A model generated the notes under the pieces. The model did not search any database. It saw nothing but the letters and a program-made list of their open reading frames with translations, and was not told the origin of the DNA. Of a stretch of 64,000 bases of DNA, positions 1 to 9,638 are shown piece by piece. Numbering within the stretch: the first letter of the stretch is position 1; every line of letters begins with the position of its first letter. Both the position numbers and the translations under genes were made by a program. Origin of the DNA: Psychrobacter urativorans (GTDB lineage Bacteria > Pseudomonadota > Gammaproteobacteria > Pseudomonadales > Moraxellaceae); assembly GCF_001298525.1 (NCBI RefSeq), contig NZ_CP012678.1, positions 434,001 to 498,000 on the forward strand, read 5' to 3'.

Positions 1-2349
1 TGCAAATAAGATTTTTGGTGCTTGCTGGTCATGATGAGCAGCTTGCTGAATTGGTAAACGGAGGGTAAAGGTTGTACCCTGCCCGATGTTCGAGGTCACC
101 TTGATACTGCCGCCATGCTGTTCGATAATTTGGGTAGCAATTGCCAGTCCTAAGCCTGTGCCTTCGCCCGCTTTTTTAGTGGTGAAAAATGGCTCAAAGA
201 TACGGTTTAAGCTATCTTCTTTAATACCGTTGCCATTATCAGCGACACTCACGACTACGGTGTTGTCCATTAGGTATGAGACGATACGCAGCTCGCCTTT
301 TTTATCAGCAGGAATGGCTTGGGCGGCATTATTAAATAAATTGAGCAGCACTTGATTGATTTGGGAGGGATTACACTGAACCAAAGGCAGCTCTGCCAAA
401 TTCGTCACGACTGTGAGCGTTTTTAAGTTATTACGCGCCATGACCAGCGAGTTATTGATACAGGCATTAATATCAATGTCTTTAATTTTAGCCTCATCAA
501 TACGCGAAAAATCACGTAAGCTGACCACCAATTCGGCGATCTGGTCGACACCATACAGCCCATCTTTGACCAAATGCGCAAGGTCATCACTGACTTCATC
601 TTCTCTAATGTCATCACAGCATTGCAAGGTCATGGCAATGCAGTTATCGACTTGTTGTTTGTCGGATTGCGGATCATTTAAGGCACACAATAACTGCTCA
701 GTATGATGTATCAGCTCGTCAAAGCGCATGAGATTATCGCCTACCAGTTCAAGGTTACTACGCACATAACCCAATGGTGTATTGACCTCGTGCGCAACGC
801 CTGCGACCATCTGTCCTAACGTTGCCATTTTTTCTGAGCGTACCAGTTGTACTTGTGAGGCTTTTAATTCATCCATGGCTTGCTGCAAATCTTGCGTACG
901 AGCAGCGACTTGTTTTTCGAGATGGACGTTAATTTCGGCAAGCGCACCTTCGTTTTCGACCACGCGGTCAATGAGCTGGTTGGTTTTATCGCTAATTACT
1001 TGAATTTCAGTGACATTCGAGATTGGTAATTTATGAGCACTGAGTTTTTGATATTGCTTTTGCTCAATTAATGTCCCCATGACCGCTACCGCATCTGCCA
1101 TATGTTTCAACGGTCGCGTAAAGTAACGGCGAAAGACCCATGCGGTCAGCAGCAGAATAGGCAGAAATCCTAGTAGCATGGTGCGAATCAGCTGACTAGA
1201 GAGTGCATTTGCTACGCTCATCATATCGCTATTAGGCTTGACAATGACCATTTTCCAATAGGTGAACGGCATACGAAAGATAAAGGCGGTGGCGGGCTGC
1301 TGAAGTACAAAATCATTAGGTACAGTAACGGTATCTACCAAGTGGCTGTCTACCAGATTAAAGCCTTGGTCAACATTGAGTAGGAGCAGGGCTGAGAGTA
1401 ATTGGGACTCTTGCTCACTGATTTTATTCATATTGGTTGTGCTTAAAACACTACGCGCCGCGAGCGTATAACGACCTTCATCTTTAGCAATGGCTTCATT
1501 AATCAGCTCACGGTTGACGGCATCTAAGCTAGCAGCAATAGGAACAAAGGCAGGATTGGTGGTAGCAAGCTGACTGGCTGTCATCATCTCACCTTGAGGG
1601 TTATCAGCGGTCACCTGTGTGACGATAGATTTATCCGGAAAAGTCAAAAACCGATTGTCTAAATCCACTAAGAATATATAACCCCCTACGCGCTCCTGCC
1701 ATTTGTTAATCGCCTCGTCGAGGTTATCTAACAATAGATTGAATGACACCACGCCATCGAACGCTTGATTACGACTGTCATAGAGCGCCTTGACACAGGT
1801 CATCATCGGATAGTTACTGACAGGATCGACATAAGCACGGCTCCAAACACAGTGATCATGGCGGGCGTACATCGCTGGAATATACCACCAGTCGCGGTAG
1901 TAGGGATTAGGAGTTTGGGATTCATTGTCATAACGCTCTACCCGCTGCATGACCCCAGATTGGTCGCGCGACCAGACAAAGGACTGACGTTCCTGTCCCT
2001 CGGCATATCTATTAGGATCAAGCCATACGCCACCGCCGACGATTCTGGCATCAGTTTGGCGCATTAGGTTGCCAATCGTTTGCTCGTATAGGGCATTATC
2101 TTTTGGCAGCCCACCACTAATGGCACTGGTGGCTTTCGCCAATCCATCCACATGGTTGATACTCGCGGTGATGCTATTAATCATCTCATTACCCGTTTCA
2201 ACCACTATCTCTGACGTCATCGCTGAAATACGCGGCTTACCTTGGGTTTCAATGACCCAAGACACCATCATAATAATGAGTAAAAAAGCCAACGCTAAAA
2301 TAATCAGCATGCGCGTGGTAATACTGCCAAACTGCTTGGCTATACTCAT
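1..2349 (-). CDS. Sensor histidine kinase with large periplasmic sensor domain (3' end cut off)
   Basis: The gene runs leftward and is open for 783 codons to the window edge, so its C-terminus is missing. A first membrane helix near residues 13-32 is followed by about 350 periplasmic residues resembling a double-Cache sensor, a second helix near 385-405 (LLGFLPILLLTAWVF), a HAMP-like segment, a coiled coil and the kinase core. The H-box AGVAHEVNTPLG lies near residue 518. The N-box NQVLLNLFNNAAQAI lies near 670, followed by VADNGNGI, FEPFFTTK and GEGTGLGLAI. The kinase should autophosphorylate on the H-box histidine after sensing an extracellular small molecule; the ligand is unknown. After the ATPase domain the chain continues into PKILFA, so a further domain could follow outside the window. 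I chose the ATG at 2349, with AGGG nine bases upstream; an in-frame ATG at 2370 is possible. No response regulator lies inside the window. Confidence 0.88.
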   Translation of the reverse strand, partial: MSIAKQFGSITTRMLIILALAFLLIIMMVSWVIETQGKPRISAMTSEIVVETGNEMINSITASINHVDGLAKATSAISGGLPKDNALYEQTIGNLMRQTDARIVGGGVWLDPNRYAEGQERQSFVWSRDQSGVMQRVERYDNESQTPNPYYRDWWYIPAMYARHDHCVWSRAYVDPVSNYPMMTCVKALYDSRNQAFDGVVSFNLLLDNLDEAINKWQERVGGYIFLVDLDNRFLTFPDKSIVTQVTADNPQGEMMTASQLATTNPAFVPIAASLDAVNRELINEAIAKDEGRYTLAARSVLSTTNMNKISEQESQLLSALLLLNVDQGFNLVDSHLVDTVTVPNDFVLQQPATAFIFRMPFTYWKMVIVKPNSDMMSVANALSSQLIRTMLLGFLPILLLTAWVFRRYFTRPLKHMADAVAVMGTLIEQKQYQKLSAHKLPISNVTEIQVISDKTNQLIDRVVENEGALAEINVHLEKQVAARTQDLQQAMDELKASQVQLVRSEKMATLGQMVAGVAHEVNTPLGYVRSNLELVGDNLMRFDELIHHTEQLLCALNDPQSDKQQVDNCIAMTLQCCDDIREDEVSDDLAHLVKDGLYGVDQIAELVVSLRDFSRIDEAKIKDIDINACINNSLVMARNNLKTLTVVTNLAELPLVQCNPSQINQVLLNLFNNAAQAIPADKKGELRIVSYLMDNTVVVSVADNGNGIKEDSLNRIFEPFFTTKKAGEGTGLGLAIATQIIEQHGGSIKVTSNIGQGTTFTLRLPIQQAAHHDQQAPKILFA

Positions 2350-2578
2350 AAAAAAATACCCTAAACCCATACGCTACGTTAGCAATCGTTAATATTGGGC
2401 TTAAGAATATGGTGTAATTGTGACAAAATGATGATAAAACCCTGATGATACGAAATAAATCAAAATACCTGATGCCTCATAGCACCGTCATGTCATTTAT
2501 ATGATTCATATTATTAAAGCATTATAAAAATCGCTGTAATCTGGACGCAGCCGTCATGATTTTATTAAGGATTACTGT

Positions 2579-3475
2579 TTGAAAGCTATCTTGTATACGA
2601 TGATTGCGTTAATTACCTTTGCTGCAAACTCGCTTTTTTGCAGGATCGCTTTGACAGAAAAGTATATCGATCCTTGGAATTTTACAATAATCCGTCTTTC
2701 AAGCGCTGCGTTTTGTCTTGCCATTATTATGATTATTCGACGTTATTTTCTAAAACATCGTAACACCACTTGTCATCAAACTATGGATAGCCGCCATTTA
2801 CAAGATAAAGGCAGTTGGCTAAGCAGTCTCTGTCTATTTATTTATGCGCTTTGTTTTTCGTTAGCGTATGTCGAACTAGATACTGGTACGGGCGCGCTTA
2901 TTTTATTTTCAGCGGTACAGCTCACGATGATTGTCTGGGGTATTTATAACAAGGAGCGATTAAGTAACTTACAATGGTTGGCTTTTATCGTCGCAGGCAT
3001 TGGCTTTATTTATTTAACGTTACCGTCAGCAACTATGCCTTCCTCATGGGGTGCAATGCTTATGTTCATCAGCGGTGTGGCATGGGGAATATATAGTATA
3101 CGTGGTAAAGCCTGTTTATCGCCGCTGCACGCTACAGGTTTTAACTTTCTCAGAAGCCTAGCCGCAGTGCCGATATTGCTATTATTAGGGTTTAGCGAAC
3201 TCAAGAATATCAGCGTCGATGGGGTATTATTGGCTTGCGCTTCGGGCGCGATAGCCTCTGCTATGGGCTATAGTATTTGGTATATGGCAATGCTGCAGTT
3301 AAAAAGTACCAATGCAGCAGTGGTGCAGTTATGCGTGCCTATTCTTGCAGCGCTTGCTGGGATGATTTTTTTATCTGAGCCGTTAACGGTGCGATTCATG
3401 GTGGCAAGTGCAGTAATTTTGGGTGCAGTATTGGTATTTTTATTAAATAAAAATCAAATTAACCTAAAGGTCTAG
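2579..3475 (+). CDS. DMT superfamily (EamA) transporter
   Basis: A 298-residue, very hydrophobic protein with about ten predicted membrane helices in two homologous halves, the normal size and layout of EamA/RhaT-type drug/metabolite transporters of the inner membrane. The second half carries a typical EamA ending (STNAAVVQLCVPILAALAG, then FLSEPLTVRF). It begins with TTG; an AAGGA motif about ten bases upstream supports this start. The substrate cannot be read from the sequence; family members export amino acids, nucleosides or small metabolites. It appears to be a single-gene unit, divergent from the histidine kinase and followed by an AT-rich spacer. Confidence 0.85.
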   Translation: MKAILYTMIALITFAANSLFCRIALTEKYIDPWNFTIIRLSSAAFCLAIIMIIRRYFLKHRNTTCHQTMDSRHLQDKGSWLSSLCLFIYALCFSLAYVELDTGTGALILFSAVQLTMIVWGIYNKERLSNLQWLAFIVAGIGFIYLTLPSATMPSSWGAMLMFISGVAWGIYSIRGKACLSPLHATGFNFLRSLAAVPILLLLGFSELKNISVDGVLLACASGAIASAMGYSIWYMAMLQLKSTNAAVVQLCVPILAALAGMIFLSEPLTVRFMVASAVILGAVLVFLLNKNQINLKV

Positions 3476-3806
3476 TCACGTTTTTTAAAGAAGTACACCA
3501 CCATCGCTATAACATTATGACTATCTTATATATCGCGGCAATGACTATTAACTTTAGCGCCGCCAAACTCATTCAACTCTTCTTTATTACAGTTAACCTC
3601 TATTACCAGTGATATAACCTTTTACGTTATCTACGAATTACTATGTTGAATACAGAGACTACCAATTATCGTTTATAAATACCAATTATCTGATATTACT
3701 AGTTAGCTATTGTTAAAAGCTTTAGTACTTTATATTATACCTTATAATATATTTAATATTATGAATATAGTGTACTCAAAATAAATTTTCTGCGACAGGA
3801 GGTTTT
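3476..3806. other. AT-rich intergenic spacer
   Basis: This 331-base gap between two rightward genes has no convincing coding frame and no clear terminator for the transporter gene. Its right end holds a promoter-like pair (3710-3738) and a strong ribosome binding site, GGAGG, just before the ATG at 3807. Confidence 0.6.
3710..3738 (+). promoter_or_regulatory. Candidate sigma-70 promoter for the 116-aa gene
   Basis: TTGTTA at 3710-3715 and TATTAT at 3733-3738 are separated by 17 bases. A second possible -10, TATAAT, lies at 3743-3748. The surroundings are very AT-rich, so chance matches are likely. Confidence 0.35.
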
Positions 3807-4157
3807 ATGAGTTTTATAACAGTTATTCATTCGAAACTCAGTGGAAAAAGCAAGGAATCTGAGTATAAACCTACAACATCCGTTTTAACCACGTTTAAAA
3901 TTCTACGACACTGCTCAAGTAGATGTCGTTGTGGAGGATTGGCAATTCCCACTGCGAAAAAAGGATGTGTCTATAAATGTGTTCGATGTGGCCGACACTT
4001 CAATCATATCGAACATAATTTTGAACATAGAAAGAATCATTTTTCTAGTGCAAACCCATCAACGACACAGCTATCAATTAAAGAAGGGTTTGATATGAGC
4101 TGTTATGATGAAGCGATGCAGTTGCTAAAAAATGAGGATAGACATCCTACACTTTGA
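3807..4157 (+). CDS. Small Cys-rich (zinc-ribbon-like) protein of unknown function
   Basis: A 116-residue protein that I do not recognise. A strong Shine-Dalgarno (AGGAGG) eight bases before the ATG argues that it is real. Its middle holds cysteine pairs C40-x-C42 and C58-x2-C61, with further cysteines at 36 and 54 and basic residues around them (KCVRCGRHF). This looks like a small zinc ribbon or treble-clef element, which would fit nucleic-acid or protein binding. The rest is polar, with no signal peptide or membrane helix. A strong bidirectional terminator follows and separates it from convergent hrpA. Confidence 0.6.
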   Translation: MSFITVIHSKLSGKSKESEYKPTTSVLTTFKILRHCSSRCRCGGLAIPTAKKGCVYKCVRCGRHFNHIEHNFEHRKNHFSSANPSTTQLSIKEGFDMSCYDEAMQLLKNEDRHPTL

Positions 4158-4200
4158 AAGCATTCTGTACTCTAAATATTTCTTACATAGACTACTTTTT

Positions 4201-4245
4201 AATAAAATGCAGATGCTATCTAGGTATCAGCATCTGCATTTTATT
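4201..4245. terminator. Bidirectional rho-independent terminator
   Basis: A perfect 17-base inverted repeat (4201-4217 and 4229-4245, 11-base loop) has A/T tracts at both outer ends. It sits between two convergent genes, the 116-residue protein gene and hrpA, and can end transcription from both sides. Confidence 0.85.
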
Positions 4246-4322
4246 CCTATGCTTCATTTTTTAGGGTCGGTAAGTTAAAAGACCGTGATTACACCTTAAT
4301 GAAACAGTTTTACACCTTAATC

Positions 4323-7300
4323 CTAACTCACCTTATCCCACATTTTACTCAGACGTTTCGGCGACACTGCCATTCGCGTTTTCATTGGTTGGGCGAACAG
4401 CTGAATGCGGTATTCTTCTACCAACCAGCGGTATTCGCTGATAGACTCGCTATCCGCACGACCTGACAAGCGCTCCATATGTAAATCAAGCGCATAGACG
4501 CCATCCAAATCCGCCTCAATATTGTGCTCAAGGCGCTCAAGGCGAATCTCAAGCGCTTCTAAATAACGCGGATATTGCTGCCAATGGCTATAATCCATCC
4601 GATAAACAAAGTCGGCAAGATGCAAGTCTTCCAGCTGGTCTTCGATATCGTCAATGGATTCACCAAAGATTTCACGATCCATCATTAACAGCCCTTGGCG
4701 AATACGTTGCCAGCGCGTATAGACAGTTTTAAGGGTCTTAATGACCGCTTGTCCAGTTAATAAGAACTGTTGCAGCACCATTTCAGCCGTCTTTTGATAC
4801 TCTTCTGCCGTAAATGGTAGCTCTTCAGCCAATCCCACTGCGATATTATCGGCATTTTCCGGCAAGTCCGCACTGTGATCAAACAGCACATAATGCTCTT
4901 CAAGTGTGGCATCGAGTGCGGCATCAATAATGATGGTTTTGAGTTTTTCCATATCGCCAAGTGGCGCAAATGCTAGCTTAAAGACAGCGTCAACTTGACT
5001 GGTGAGATGTTTCTTCTTAGCACCTAGCTGCTTTTTAATCAGCGTTAACACACCAATTCGGTGTGCTTGCAGCGCTGCATTGACATCCGTATATTGATGA
5101 ATGGATACTGCTTCACCAGATTTGTCCGTCACCAAAGCGGCAAACTGCTTCATCACCACACCGGCGCTATGATGATTTTTACTAAATTTAAAATGTTCAG
5201 GAAAATTAGTATGCGCGCCCTGCTGCTCATTCACTGCTTGGCGAGTTTCACTGGCATGGCGAATTTGCAAGGTTTGCAGGTCGCGACCTTTTTCAATAAT
5301 GCGGTTTTTATCATCAACCACGCAGATTTGCGGTTGTAGATAACGATCAATGGTAGAAGGATTAAAGCTATCGGGCGTCACCGACATAATCCCTCGACGA
5401 TGTAGCGCTTGGCATAATTGTTTAAGCAATCCTTGCGATTGCGCTGGTTGTAGCTCATCAAATAAGCTGTCAGCAGTATCAGGAATCGGTACGATTTGGC
5501 GGCGAATCTCTTTTGGTAACGATTTGAGCAGCTGCAATACCAGCTCAAAGCGCCAGCCGGGCACTCCCCATAGTAACTCAATCGCATCCAACTGCGGTAA
5601 TGCCACCAATGGCACCCGAATAGTCACGCCATCATCATCACTGGCCGGATCGAAGATATAACGTAGCGGCAATTTCAAATCGCCTAACTTCCAAACTTCG
5701 GGGAAGTCGCCTGTGGTTGGCGCTTGGCTATTTAAAACATCGTCATCAGTGAAGAATAAATGCCTAGTGTCTGTTTTTTCTACCTCGGCACGCCAATCTT
5801 CAAAGGCTTTGCGACTGGCAATATGCTCAGGGATTTTTTTATCGTAAAACTGATATAGCGACTCTTCATCGACCAACAAATCACGACGGCGCAATTTGTC
5901 TTCAATACGCTCAATATCGGCAATTTTATCCAGATTATGCTGTAAAAATGGTGCCGCGCGACCCAAGTTACCTGTAACCAAACCATCACGAATAAATATT
6001 TCCCGCGATTCGACCAAATTCACTTGTTCATAGTTGGTCAGCTGCTTGCCAATAATAATCAGCCCAAATAAGCTAATCTGTGCGTAGGCTTTGACGCGAC
6101 CGGTTTTTTTCGACCAGTGCGGCTCAAAGTAATGATATTTTAATAAGTTACCAGCAGCTGAGATAATCCATTCCGGCTCAATTTTGGCAACGGTACGCAT
6201 AAAGACTTGGGAGGTCTCCACCATCTCAAACGCCATGACCCACGGTGGTATTTGCTTAAATACCGTACTTGCTGGGAAGATTTTAGTTTTTTGCTGACGC
6301 GCTGCTAAATATTCACCGCGATTTTCGGTTTTATGCGCAATAATAGATAACAGTCCAGTTAACAATGCGCGGTGCAAATTGGCATATTTAACCGCTTTTA
6401 GCGCTTCATCATTAACGCCCGTTGGATCACTATTGGCTAAATCATCATTTTTAGCACTGTTTTTAGCATCAGACTTACCATTAGTTATCTCATTAGTCAG
6501 CTTAAGCTCAGTGACCATTTGCACCAATTGCTTATGGGTTTGATGCCATTCACGCACACGCGGAAAGCTCAGGTAATTCTTTTTGGTAAACTGTTTGCGC
6601 TGATTTCCCGACAGCTTATTGCCGTCATCGTCTTTCTCAAACAGCGCTTTCCATAAACTTAAATAAAATAAGAAATCGGAATCGTCTTGACGAAATTCGG
6701 CATGTTTTTGATCCGCTTGCGTGCGCTTATTTGCCGGACGTTCACGTGGATCTTGCACGGCAAGCGCGGCAACGACAATCAGCATTTCACGAATACAGTC
6801 AAAATCACTACCTGCAACCAGCATACGTGCCAGCCTTGGATCGATGGGCATACGTGCCATTTGCTGCCCGATACGGGTCAGTTTTAAATGATCTAAACCT
6901 TGGCGTTTTGACTTGCTGTTTGTAGTACCGTTGCTACTGACGTCTTTGTCATATTTTTCGGTAATCGCACCCAGCTCATTGAGCAGCTTATGCCCATCCG
7001 CAACCAAGCGACTGTCAGGTGGCTCGATAAATTCAAAATCATCGACACTACCTAAGCGCAGATTCGCCATTTGCAAAATAACGGACGCCAAGTTAGTACG
7101 CAGAATCTCAGGTTCGGTAAACTCTGGACGACCAATAAAGTCCTCTTCACTATACAGACGAATACAAACGCCGGGTGCAACCCGACCACAGCGACCTTTA
7201 CGCTGGTTGGCGGCAGCTTGAGCAATGGCTTCAATCGGTAAACGCTGGACGCGTGAGCGATAGGAATAGCGTGAAATACGCGCAAATCCTAAATCAATGA

Positions 7301-8564
7301 CATAACGAATGCCAGGTACGGTCAATGCAGTCTCAGCAACGTTAGTCGCGATAACAATACGGCGACCGCGACCAGACGGCTGAAAAATGCGCTGCTGCTC
7401 TTCGTAAGTTTGCCGCGCAAATAATGGTAGCACTTCAGTATGCTTGGGTCCGTGCCGCTCAAGGACTTCTTGTAGCTCACGAATCTCAGCTTCGGTGGCG
7501 GCAAATATCAAGATATCGGCTTGATCAGCATGACCTTTGTTTTGCGCATCGCTAAAGCATTCCTCTACAGCAGCGACCACTGCACGCGGTAGATTTTCCT
7601 CAAAGTCATCATAGCTATCATCATCTGAGCTGGTTACTGGCTCATCAGTCAGTGGACGGTAACGTACTTCAACCGGAAAGCTGCGACCTTCAACATTAAA
7701 AATGGGCGCTGGTATTTTCCGTTTAAGTTTGGCATCGTAATGACTAAAGTATTCACTAAAGCGTTTAGTATCCAGTGTTGCTGAAGTAATAATGACTTTT
7801 AAATCAGGACGCTTGGGCAGTAGCTTCTTAAGATAACCCATAATAAAGTCAATATTAAGGCTACGCTCATGCGCTTCATCAATAATAATCGTATCGTATT
7901 TACTCAAAAATCGATCATGACCAAGCTCAGCCAATAAGATACCATCAGTCATCAGCTTGACTACAGATTGCGCAGTCCCTTGCTCATTAAAGCGAATTTT
8001 AAAGCTGACAGTATTGCCTAACTGCTCACCCAATTCTTCTGCAATTCGGTTTGCCACGCTGCGTGCCGCCAATCGTCGTGGCTGCGTATGCCCTATCTGC
8101 CCACGTATCCCGCGACCTGCCAGCATGGCTAATTTAGGTAACTGCGTGGTTTTACCTGAACCCGTCTCACCTGCAACGATAATCACTTGATTATCGATAA
8201 TCGCTTGAATCAAATCATCGGCACGTTGGCTAACTGGCAAGTCAAGATTTAACTTTGCTGGCAAATTCGCCGGAATACTATCGATACGCGCTTGTACCGC
8301 TTGCTGCGAACGTGTTTTTAACTTTTCAAAATTAGCACGTTTTTTAGCTACATTTTCATCAGCTTGTTTAGCAGAACCGGCACGTTTAAGTTCGCGTTCA
8401 AGACGGCTGAGATAATACTCATCTTTTGCAAGTACCGGTAAATCAGCAGAAACCATATCTTGAGTTTCTGTGTTTCCTTCTGGCTTGTTATTCGTATTCA
8501 GATGCAGATTTTCAGCTTGTGTATGTTGGCTGTTTTCTTGCTTGCTTTTTGAAGTATCAGGCAT
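4323..8564 (-). CDS. hrpA: ATP-dependent RNA helicase HrpA (DEAH box)
   Basis: A 1413-residue cytoplasmic DEAH-box RNA helicase. A polar N-terminal region of about 100 residues is followed by Walker A GETGSGKTTQ near residue 131, the DEAH box near 228, the SAT motif TSATLD, and motif VI QRKGRCGRVAPG near 456. Helicase-associated domains and a long DUF3418-type C-terminal half, typical of HrpA, follow. The E. coli protein is about 1300 residues; here the extra length comes from polar inserts such as the Asn/Asp/Lys-rich stretch near residue 700. HrpA is linked to mRNA processing and rescue of stalled ribosomes. The gene is monocistronic. Its promoter (8601-8629) leaves a leader of roughly 30 bases, and it ends at the bidirectional terminator. 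Confidence 0.97.
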   Translation of the reverse strand: MPDTSKSKQENSQHTQAENLHLNTNNKPEGNTETQDMVSADLPVLAKDEYYLSRLERELKRAGSAKQADENVAKKRANFEKLKTRSQQAVQARIDSIPANLPAKLNLDLPVSQRADDLIQAIIDNQVIIVAGETGSGKTTQLPKLAMLAGRGIRGQIGHTQPRRLAARSVANRIAEELGEQLGNTVSFKIRFNEQGTAQSVVKLMTDGILLAELGHDRFLSKYDTIIIDEAHERSLNIDFIMGYLKKLLPKRPDLKVIITSATLDTKRFSEYFSHYDAKLKRKIPAPIFNVEGRSFPVEVRYRPLTDEPVTSSDDDSYDDFEENLPRAVVAAVEECFSDAQNKGHADQADILIFAATEAEIRELQEVLERHGPKHTEVLPLFARQTYEEQQRIFQPSGRGRRIVIATNVAETALTVPGIRYVIDLGFARISRYSYRSRVQRLPIEAIAQAAANQRKGRCGRVAPGVCIRLYSEEDFIGRPEFTEPEILRTNLASVILQMANLRLGSVDDFEFIEPPDSRLVADGHKLLNELGAITEKYDKDVSSNGTTNSKSKRQGLDHLKLTRIGQQMARMPIDPRLARMLVAGSDFDCIREMLIVVAALAVQDPRERPANKRTQADQKHAEFRQDDSDFLFYLSLWKALFEKDDDGNKLSGNQRKQFTKKNYLSFPRVREWHQTHKQLVQMVTELKLTNEITNGKSDAKNSAKNDDLANSDPTGVNDEALKAVKYANLHRALLTGLLSIIAHKTENRGEYLAARQQKTKIFPASTVFKQIPPWVMAFEMVETSQVFMRTVAKIEPEWIISAAGNLLKYHYFEPHWSKKTGRVKAYAQISLFGLIIIGKQLTNYEQVNLVESREIFIRDGLVTGNLGRAAPFLQHNLDKIADIERIEDKLRRRDLLVDEESLYQFYDKKIPEHIASRKAFEDWRAEVEKTDTRHLFFTDDDVLNSQAPTTGDFPEVWKLGDLKLPLRYIFDPASDDDGVTIRVPLVALPQLDAIELLWGVPGWRFELVLQLLKSLPKEIRRQIVPIPDTADSLFDELQPAQSQGLLKQLCQALHRRGIMSVTPDSFNPSTIDRYLQPQICVVDDKNRIIEKGRDLQTLQIRHASETRQAVNEQQGAHTNFPEHFKFSKNHHSAGVVMKQFAALVTDKSGEAVSIHQYTDVNAALQAHRIGVLTLIKKQLGAKKKHLTSQVDAVFKLAFAPLGDMEKLKTIIIDAALDATLEEHYVLFDHSADLPENADNIAVGLAEELPFTAEEYQKTAEMVLQQFLLTGQAVIKTLKTVYTRWQRIRQGLLMMDREIFGESIDDIEDQLEDLHLADFVYRMDYSHWQQYPRYLEALEIRLERLEHNIEADLDGVYALDLHMERLSGRADSESISEYRWLVEEYRIQLFAQPMKTRMAVSPKRLSKMWDKVS

Positions 8565-8631
8565 ATTTACTTAGGCTATTTATTATTTAAGGTTAGGTAG
8601 ATTATGGGGTTAATTGACGCATGATTCAAGC
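8564..8631. repeat. Imperfect direct repeat, left copy (contains hrpA promoter)
   Basis: These 68 bases align without gaps to 9403-9470 at roughly 80% identity. The copy starts at the hrpA start codon and spans the hrpA leader and promoter. Confidence 0.75.
8601..8629 (-). promoter_or_regulatory. hrpA promoter
   Basis: Read leftward, TTGAAT (8624-8629) and CATAAT (8601-8606) are separated by exactly 17 bases. Transcription would start about 30 bases before the hrpA ATG. Confidence 0.65.
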
Positions 8632-8788
8632 TAGGAATATGTTGATAAGAATTACATTGGCGATAATTAATATTTTTACCTAAATGCATACTATAAATTT
8701 AATTCTAGTAATTTCGATAAAAATCGTTAGAATCACCTACAACCTAAGAGGCTCAATTTACAATACAACTTTAGATTAAGGAAAATCT

Positions 8789-9370
8789 ATGTCAATTTGG
8801 TCATGTACAAAAATCACTATTTTACCAATATTAGCAATTTCGCTGACGGGTTGCCTAAGTAGTCAATCCTATCAACCCTCCGCTAATGCTCAGACTGCAA
8901 AAATGAGTTACGATATTGACACTTCAAGTTTTTATAGCCCTAATCGCTTCATAGATCGAGGCTTTATTGAGCGTATAGATATCCAACTCAAACACAGTCG
9001 TGTGGGTACGCCAGATACTATAAACATGGAACTTAAAGACCTAGGTAGTTTCAGACCGATTAATATAATTGAGGCTAATAAACCTTTAGCGTTTACTTAT
9101 GAACATAAAGTAGTAAAAGGACTAGGAGACTGGCCATTGTTATGCGTTGTTGCTGTAAATGCAACCCTAATACCAAATGGAAATTACGTATTAAAGGGCA
9201 ATACAACAACTGAAAAATTTAGAAGTAAAACTAATTTTATGGGTGAAAAAATAGAAGCCGAAGATACCAGTTGTCAAGTTCAAATTATTGATACTCAATC
9301 TAATAAAGTTATAGGGGAAGGCCGTACGCAGAAATTTGAAAAAATGATTCCAATCTATAATCGATTTTAA
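8789..9370 (+). CDS. Hypothetical lipoprotein
   Basis: A 193-residue protein I do not recognise. It begins with a lipoprotein signal peptide: short N-region, hydrophobic core, and lipobox LTGC with Cys22 as the predicted lipidated residue. The mature part is polar with a mainly beta character and no known motif. The start is supported by AAGGA before the ATG. The gene is unusually AT-rich compared with hrpA and guaD, and it lies between two copies of a 68-base sequence that includes the hrpA promoter. This points to a local duplication or a later insertion. Probably anchored in the outer or inner membrane; function unknown. Confidence 0.7.
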   Translation: MSIWSCTKITILPILAISLTGCLSSQSYQPSANAQTAKMSYDIDTSSFYSPNRFIDRGFIERIDIQLKHSRVGTPDTINMELKDLGSFRPINIIEANKPLAFTYEHKVVKGLGDWPLLCVVAVNATLIPNGNYVLKGNTTTEKFRSKTNFMGEKIEAEDTSCQVQIIDTQSNKVIGEGRTQKFEKMIPIYNRF

Positions 9371-9402
9371 ATACTTTGTTCCATAATGGATAGAAATAGC
9401 AG

Positions 9403-9470
9403 TATTTGCTTAGGCTATTTATTGTTTAAAAGTAGTTAGATTATGGGGTTTATTGGGCTATGATTCAAGT
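9403..9470. repeat. Imperfect direct repeat, right copy (duplicated hrpA promoter region)
   Basis: This is the second copy of 8564-8631. It keeps the leftward promoter elements CATAAT (9440-9445) and TTGAAT (9463-9468) with the same 17-base spacer, but no hrpA coding sequence follows. Transcription from here would run antisense into the lipoprotein gene. Confidence 0.75.
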
Positions 9471-9553
9471 TACTGTTATTTCAGTTACTATTTTTTAAAT
9501 ACTTTGATTTAACCCTTGTGATTAAAATAAAGCATTCATAAAGTCAAAATAAA

Positions 9554-9599
9554 AAATCCCAAGCCACCGCTTAATAAATGCAAGCGACGCTTAGGATTT
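9554..9599 (-). terminator. Rho-independent terminator of guaD / xdh unit
   Basis: A hairpin with arms 9554-9564 and 9589-9599 (one mismatch) contains an inner CGCTT/AAGCG stem. On the minus strand it is followed by a T-rich tract. It lies about 40 bases after the guaD stop. Confidence 0.75.
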
Positions 9600-9638
9600 G
9601 GCGATAATTATACAAAAAACACTTATGCCATTAGTAGG

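Noticed and set aside
5061..5661. Rightward frames opposite hrpA
   Set aside because: They lie fully inside the hrpA coding sequence on the other strand, with no start signals or domain features.
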